From contig NZ_CP025030.1 in NCBI RefSeq assembly GCF_002812705.1, forward strand, positions 6,361,784-6,425,783: a stretch of 64,000 nt of DNA. The letters are read 5' to 3'. This stretch comes from Achromobacter spanius. GTDB taxonomy: Bacteria > Pseudomonadota > Gammaproteobacteria > Burkholderiales > Burkholderiaceae_B. Each line of letters begins with the position of its first letter. Position 1 is the stretch's first letter. This document shows positions 61,346 through 64,000 of the stretch, in pieces. The notes under the pieces were generated by a model. That model did not search any database. It was not told the DNA's origin and saw only the letters and a program-made list of their open reading frames with translations. Made by a program: the position numbers and the translations under genes.

Positions 61346-63060
61346 TTACAGGTCTTCAGAGCCAAGCAGCATTTCGGTCAGCCCACGGCCAGCCTTGACC
61401 ATCGGCCACACGTTTTCGGTGCGGTCGGTGATGAAGTCCAGAAAGACCAGGCGTTCCTTGTGCTTGCCGAAGGCTTCGCGCAGCGCGGGTTCGACATCCG
61501 CCGGACGCTCGATACGCAGGCCCACGTGGCCATAGGCCTCGGCCACCTTGACGAAGTCGGGCAGCGAATCCATGTAGGACTCGGAATAGCGCGAGCCGTA
61601 ATCGATCTGCTGCCATTGCCGGACCATGCCCAGGAAACGGTTGTTCAGGCAGACGATCTTGGGCGTCAGGCGGTATTGATGGCAGGTCGACAGTTCCTGG
61701 ATGTTCATCTGGATCGACGCTTCGCCGGTGATAACGGCGACGTCGTGCCCAGGGTTGGCCATCTGCACGCCCATCGCGTACGGCAGCCCAACACCCATGG
61801 TGCCCAGGCCGCCGGAATTGATCCAGCGGCGCGGCTTGTCGAACTTGTAGTACTGGGCCGCCCACATCTGGTGCTGGCCCACGTCGGACGTCACGAAGGC
61901 GTCGCCGCCCGTCACTTCCCAGAGCTTTTCCACCACATACTGCGGCTTGATGACTTCGTCCGAGTTGGCGAACTTCAGGCATTCCTTGCCGCGCCAGGTC
62001 TCGACCTGCTCCCACCACTTGGTGATGGACGCGGGCTTGTGCTCGGCGGCCGCCACTTCGTACTGGGCGGACAGGTCGGCCAGCACATCCTTGACGTTGC
62101 CGACGATCGGGACGTCAACGCGCACGCGCTTGGAGATCGACGACGGATCGATATCAATATGGATGATCTTGCGGGCGTTCTGCGCGAAGTGCTTGGGGTT
62201 GCCGATCACGCGGTCATCGAAACGAGCGCCGATGGCCAGCAGCACGTCACAGTGCTGCATCGCCATATTGGCTTCGTAGGTGCCGTGCATGCCGGGCATG
62301 CCCACGAACTGGCCGCTGCTGGCCGGGTAGCCGCCCAGACCCATCAGGGTGCTGGTGCACGGCGCGCCCAGTTGCGACACCAGCTTGTTGAGCTCGGGCG
62401 CGGCGTTCGACAGGATGACCCCGCCGCCGGTGTAGATCATTGGTCGCTCGGCGGCCAGCAGCATCTGCACGGCTTTCTTGATTTGCCCCTGGTGGCCCTT
62501 GTTGACGGGCGCGTAGGAACGCATCGAGATCTCGCCCTTGGGCGGCGTGTACTTGCACTGCGCGACGGTGATGTCCTTGGGGATATCGACCAGCACCGGG
62601 CCGGGGCGGCCCGTGCGCGCGATGTAGAACGCGCGGCGCATGGTTTCAGCCAGGTCCTTGACGTCACGCACCAGGAAGTTGTGCTTGACGCAGGGGCGCG
62701 TGATGCCGACGGTGTCGCATTCCTGGAACGCATCTTCGCCGATGGCCGCAGTGGGCACTTGCCCGCTGATGATGACCATGGGATGGAATCCATATAGGCG
62801 GTGGCGATGCCGGTGACGGCATTGGTCACGCCCGGGCCACTGGTCACGAGGCAGACGCCAACCTTTTGCGACGAGCGCGAATAGGCATCGGCGGCGTGCA
62901 CGGCGGCTTGCTCGTGACGAACCAGGATATGCTGAAATTTGTCTTGCTTGAAGATCGCGTCGTAGATGTAAAGCACTGCGCCGCCGGGGTAGCCGAAAAC
63001 GTGTTCCACGCCCTCATCGGCCAGGCAGCGCACGACGATATCGGCGCCATTCATTTCCAT
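61346..63060 (-). CDS. ilvI: Acetolactate synthase large subunit, frameshifted
   Basis: The gene reads in two frames: 63060 to about 62781 ([40 protein letters not shown] with the TPP-activating Glu) and 62779 to 61346 ([20 protein letters not shown] onwards). The junction should read ATC-CCC-ATG but one C is missing in a short homopolymer (62779-62783), giving TAYMDSIPW instead of [15 protein letters not shown]. With the base restored it would be about 571 aa, with TPP-binding [18 protein letters not shown] region and the FAD and TPP domains in order. It makes 2-acetolactate and 2-aceto-2-hydroxybutyrate. The frameshift could be a sequencing error or a real mutation. Confidence 0.9.
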
Positions 63061-63504
63061 GTTTATTTCCTTTCAGTACCGGCCCTGCAACCCTGACTGC
63101 TGCTCGCCCGGATACGGCGGCAACGGAACCCATACCGGCTACGACACATGATCCGGCGCTTAGCGGCTCACGGAGCCACGCCACCCGGACACCCTGCCGA
63201 CCCGGCACACGCTCGACAGAACGCAGTGCAAACGCCCTTGGGGACGCTGGAGGTCGAAATGGAAGCTTTGGCAACACACGCTTGTGGCGCGGCCAACAGC
63301 AAGTATCACTGCGGCAGGATGGCTGGGGAGGTGACCCGTACCATCCGCCTCAACGCGCCGGTATCGGATAGGCAGACCGCGCAAGAGGTGGAATTTACCG
63401 CGTTGCGTCAAAGGTAGCAAATCGACGTGAAACGACCGTTGCGCGCGCGATGCAGCCGGTCTGACAGGGAAAGTCCTGTAACCATCTGACCCCAGAATGT
63501 AATG
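63061..63504. other. Leader and upstream region of ilvI
   Basis: About 440 bp with no convincing gene. It should contain the ilvI promoter and leader. I searched for a short leader peptide rich in Ile, Val and Leu codons and saw none clearly, so control may be by a protein regulator or elsewhere. Confidence 0.4.
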
Positions 63505-63911
63505 CCCCCACGCTTCGCGCCCTCCGGGCGCTCTCTGCCCCGAGGGGGCGCTTTCCCCTTGGGGCGGCCCGGCGGGGAAAGGGAGCCCCCACGCTTCGCA
63601 CCCTCCGGGCGCTCACTGCCCCCCGAGGGGGCGCTTTCCCCTTGGGGCGGCCCGGCGGGGAAAGGAGCCCCCACGCTTCGCACCCTCCGGGCGCTCACTG
63701 CCCCCGAGGGGGCGCTTTCCCCTTGGGGCGGCCCGGCGGGGAAAGGGAGCCCCCACGCTTCGCGCCCTCCGGGCGCTCTCTGCCCCCCGAGGGGCGCTTT
63801 CCCCTTGGGGCGGCCCGGCGGGGAAAGGAGCCCCCACGCTTCGCGCCCTCCGGGCGCTCTCTGCCCCCCGAGGGGGCGCTTTCCCCTTGGGGCGGCCCGG
63901 CGGGGAAAGGG
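63505..63911. repeat. Five tandem copies of an 81-82 bp GC-rich palindromic repeat
   Basis: CCCCCACGCTTCGC recurs with A at 63510, 63591, 63673, 63755 and 63836, so the period is 81-82 bp. Each unit holds three hairpins: GCGCCC-tcc-GGGCGC, GCCCCC-gag-GGGGGC and CCCCTTGGGG with flanking C/G runs. Units differ by one or two bases, chiefly in the length of homopolymers. There is no coding sense in any strand. It lies between ilvI and the right-edge gene. Confidence 0.9.
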
Positions 63912-63968
63912 CCCTAAGCCTGGAGGGCATCTATATACTTGCCGCATCGCAAGATTAGGCCTCGTCCC

Positions 63969-64000
63969 ATGGATTTGCGCATTGCCAGCATTCGCCGTTT
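63969..64000 (+). CDS. Start of a gene cut by the window edge
   Basis: ATG at 63969 followed by ten codons (MDLRIASIRR) that remain open to the edge. A TATACT box at 63934-63939 lies upstream. Too little is visible to name a product. It is divergent from ilvI and separated from it by the tandem repeats. Confidence 0.35.
   Translation, partial: MDLRIASIRR

Noticed and set aside
63061..63504. Attenuator leader peptide for ilvI
   Set aside because: No short frame rich in Ile, Val and Leu codons was found next to a terminator/antiterminator pair.
63505..63911. CRISPR array
   Set aside because: Repeats are contiguous without unique spacers, 81-82 bp long, and no cas genes are nearby.
63408..63947. 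Open frames encoding repeated Gly/Pro/Arg segments in the tandem array
   Set aside because: The unit length alternates 81 and 82 bp so the frame shifts between units; no start signal or domain.

Overview
The window is high-GC DNA from a betaproteobacterium of the Alcaligenaceae, most likely Achromobacter or a close Bordetella relative. The support is three Bug-type tripartite tricarboxylate receptors, a tctBA pair, the cluster tpiA-secG, rpsO-pnp and pssA-ilvC-ilvH-ilvI, and the general codon use. No species name can be proved from the sequence alone.

Layout. 1-4.2 kb: a partial DUF808 membrane protein, a cold-shock gene with a small partner, two small hypotheticals, a hicAB toxin-antitoxin pair and an SDR reductase. 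4.3-9.1 kb: a CitMHS citrate-type transporter divergent from a response regulator, a histidine kinase and a periplasmic binding protein, probably one sensing and uptake unit. 9.2-17.2 kb: a GAF-LuxR regulator, a small secreted protein, a Bug receptor with a sulfatase, a lipoprotein penicillin-acylase-family hydrolase and a META/DUF4377 lipoprotein. 17.5-25.4 kb: an accessory island with a PAAR-domain T6SS effector and its overlapping membrane immunity candidate, visibly lower in GC, next to a 2029-aa transglutaminase/DUF4011/helicase/Vsr-like nuclease protein. 25.6-33.7 kb: secreted proteins, two large inverted-repeat (REP-pair/MITE-like) elements, one abutting a LysR remnant, a GAF-GGDEF enzyme, a nitroreductase and a MarR-controlled monooxygenase/DUF3237/Bug operon. 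33.7-42.5 kb: a phosphatase, tRNA-Leu(GAG), a Fur-box-preceded fecI-fecR-TonB receptor cassette, secG, tpiA, qor and tRNA-Ser(UGA). 42.5-53 kb: an HMG-CoA-lyase-like/Bug/CaiB/LysR cluster, a zinc-ribbon-RDD-pilin-like fusion with a TPR protein, a tRNA-Leu(UAA) split by a 224-nt group I intron, a PIN-domain protein and tctBA. 53-64 kb: ilvA, a lipoprotein, pnp-rpsO, another lipoprotein, pssA, ilvC-ilvH-ilvI (ilvI carries a one-base frameshift) and five tandem copies of an 81-82 bp GC-rich repeat.

How the genes work together. Branched-chain amino acid synthesis (ilvA, ilvI, ilvH, ilvC), RNA turnover (pnp/rpsO), glycolysis (tpiA), secretion (secG) and phospholipid synthesis (pssA) form the core. 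Around them are carboxylate-scavenging modules (CitMHS with its two-component system, Bug receptors, tctBA, the CoA-transferase/lyase set), iron uptake, and competition or defence genes (PAAR effector pair, helicase-nuclease, hicAB, PIN).

The strongest unusual item is the group IC3-type intron in the anticodon loop of tRNA-Leu(UAA) at 49799-50109. Its core matches, from memory, the Azoarcus tRNA-Ile intron, while its insertion site matches the cyanobacterial tRNA-Leu intron.
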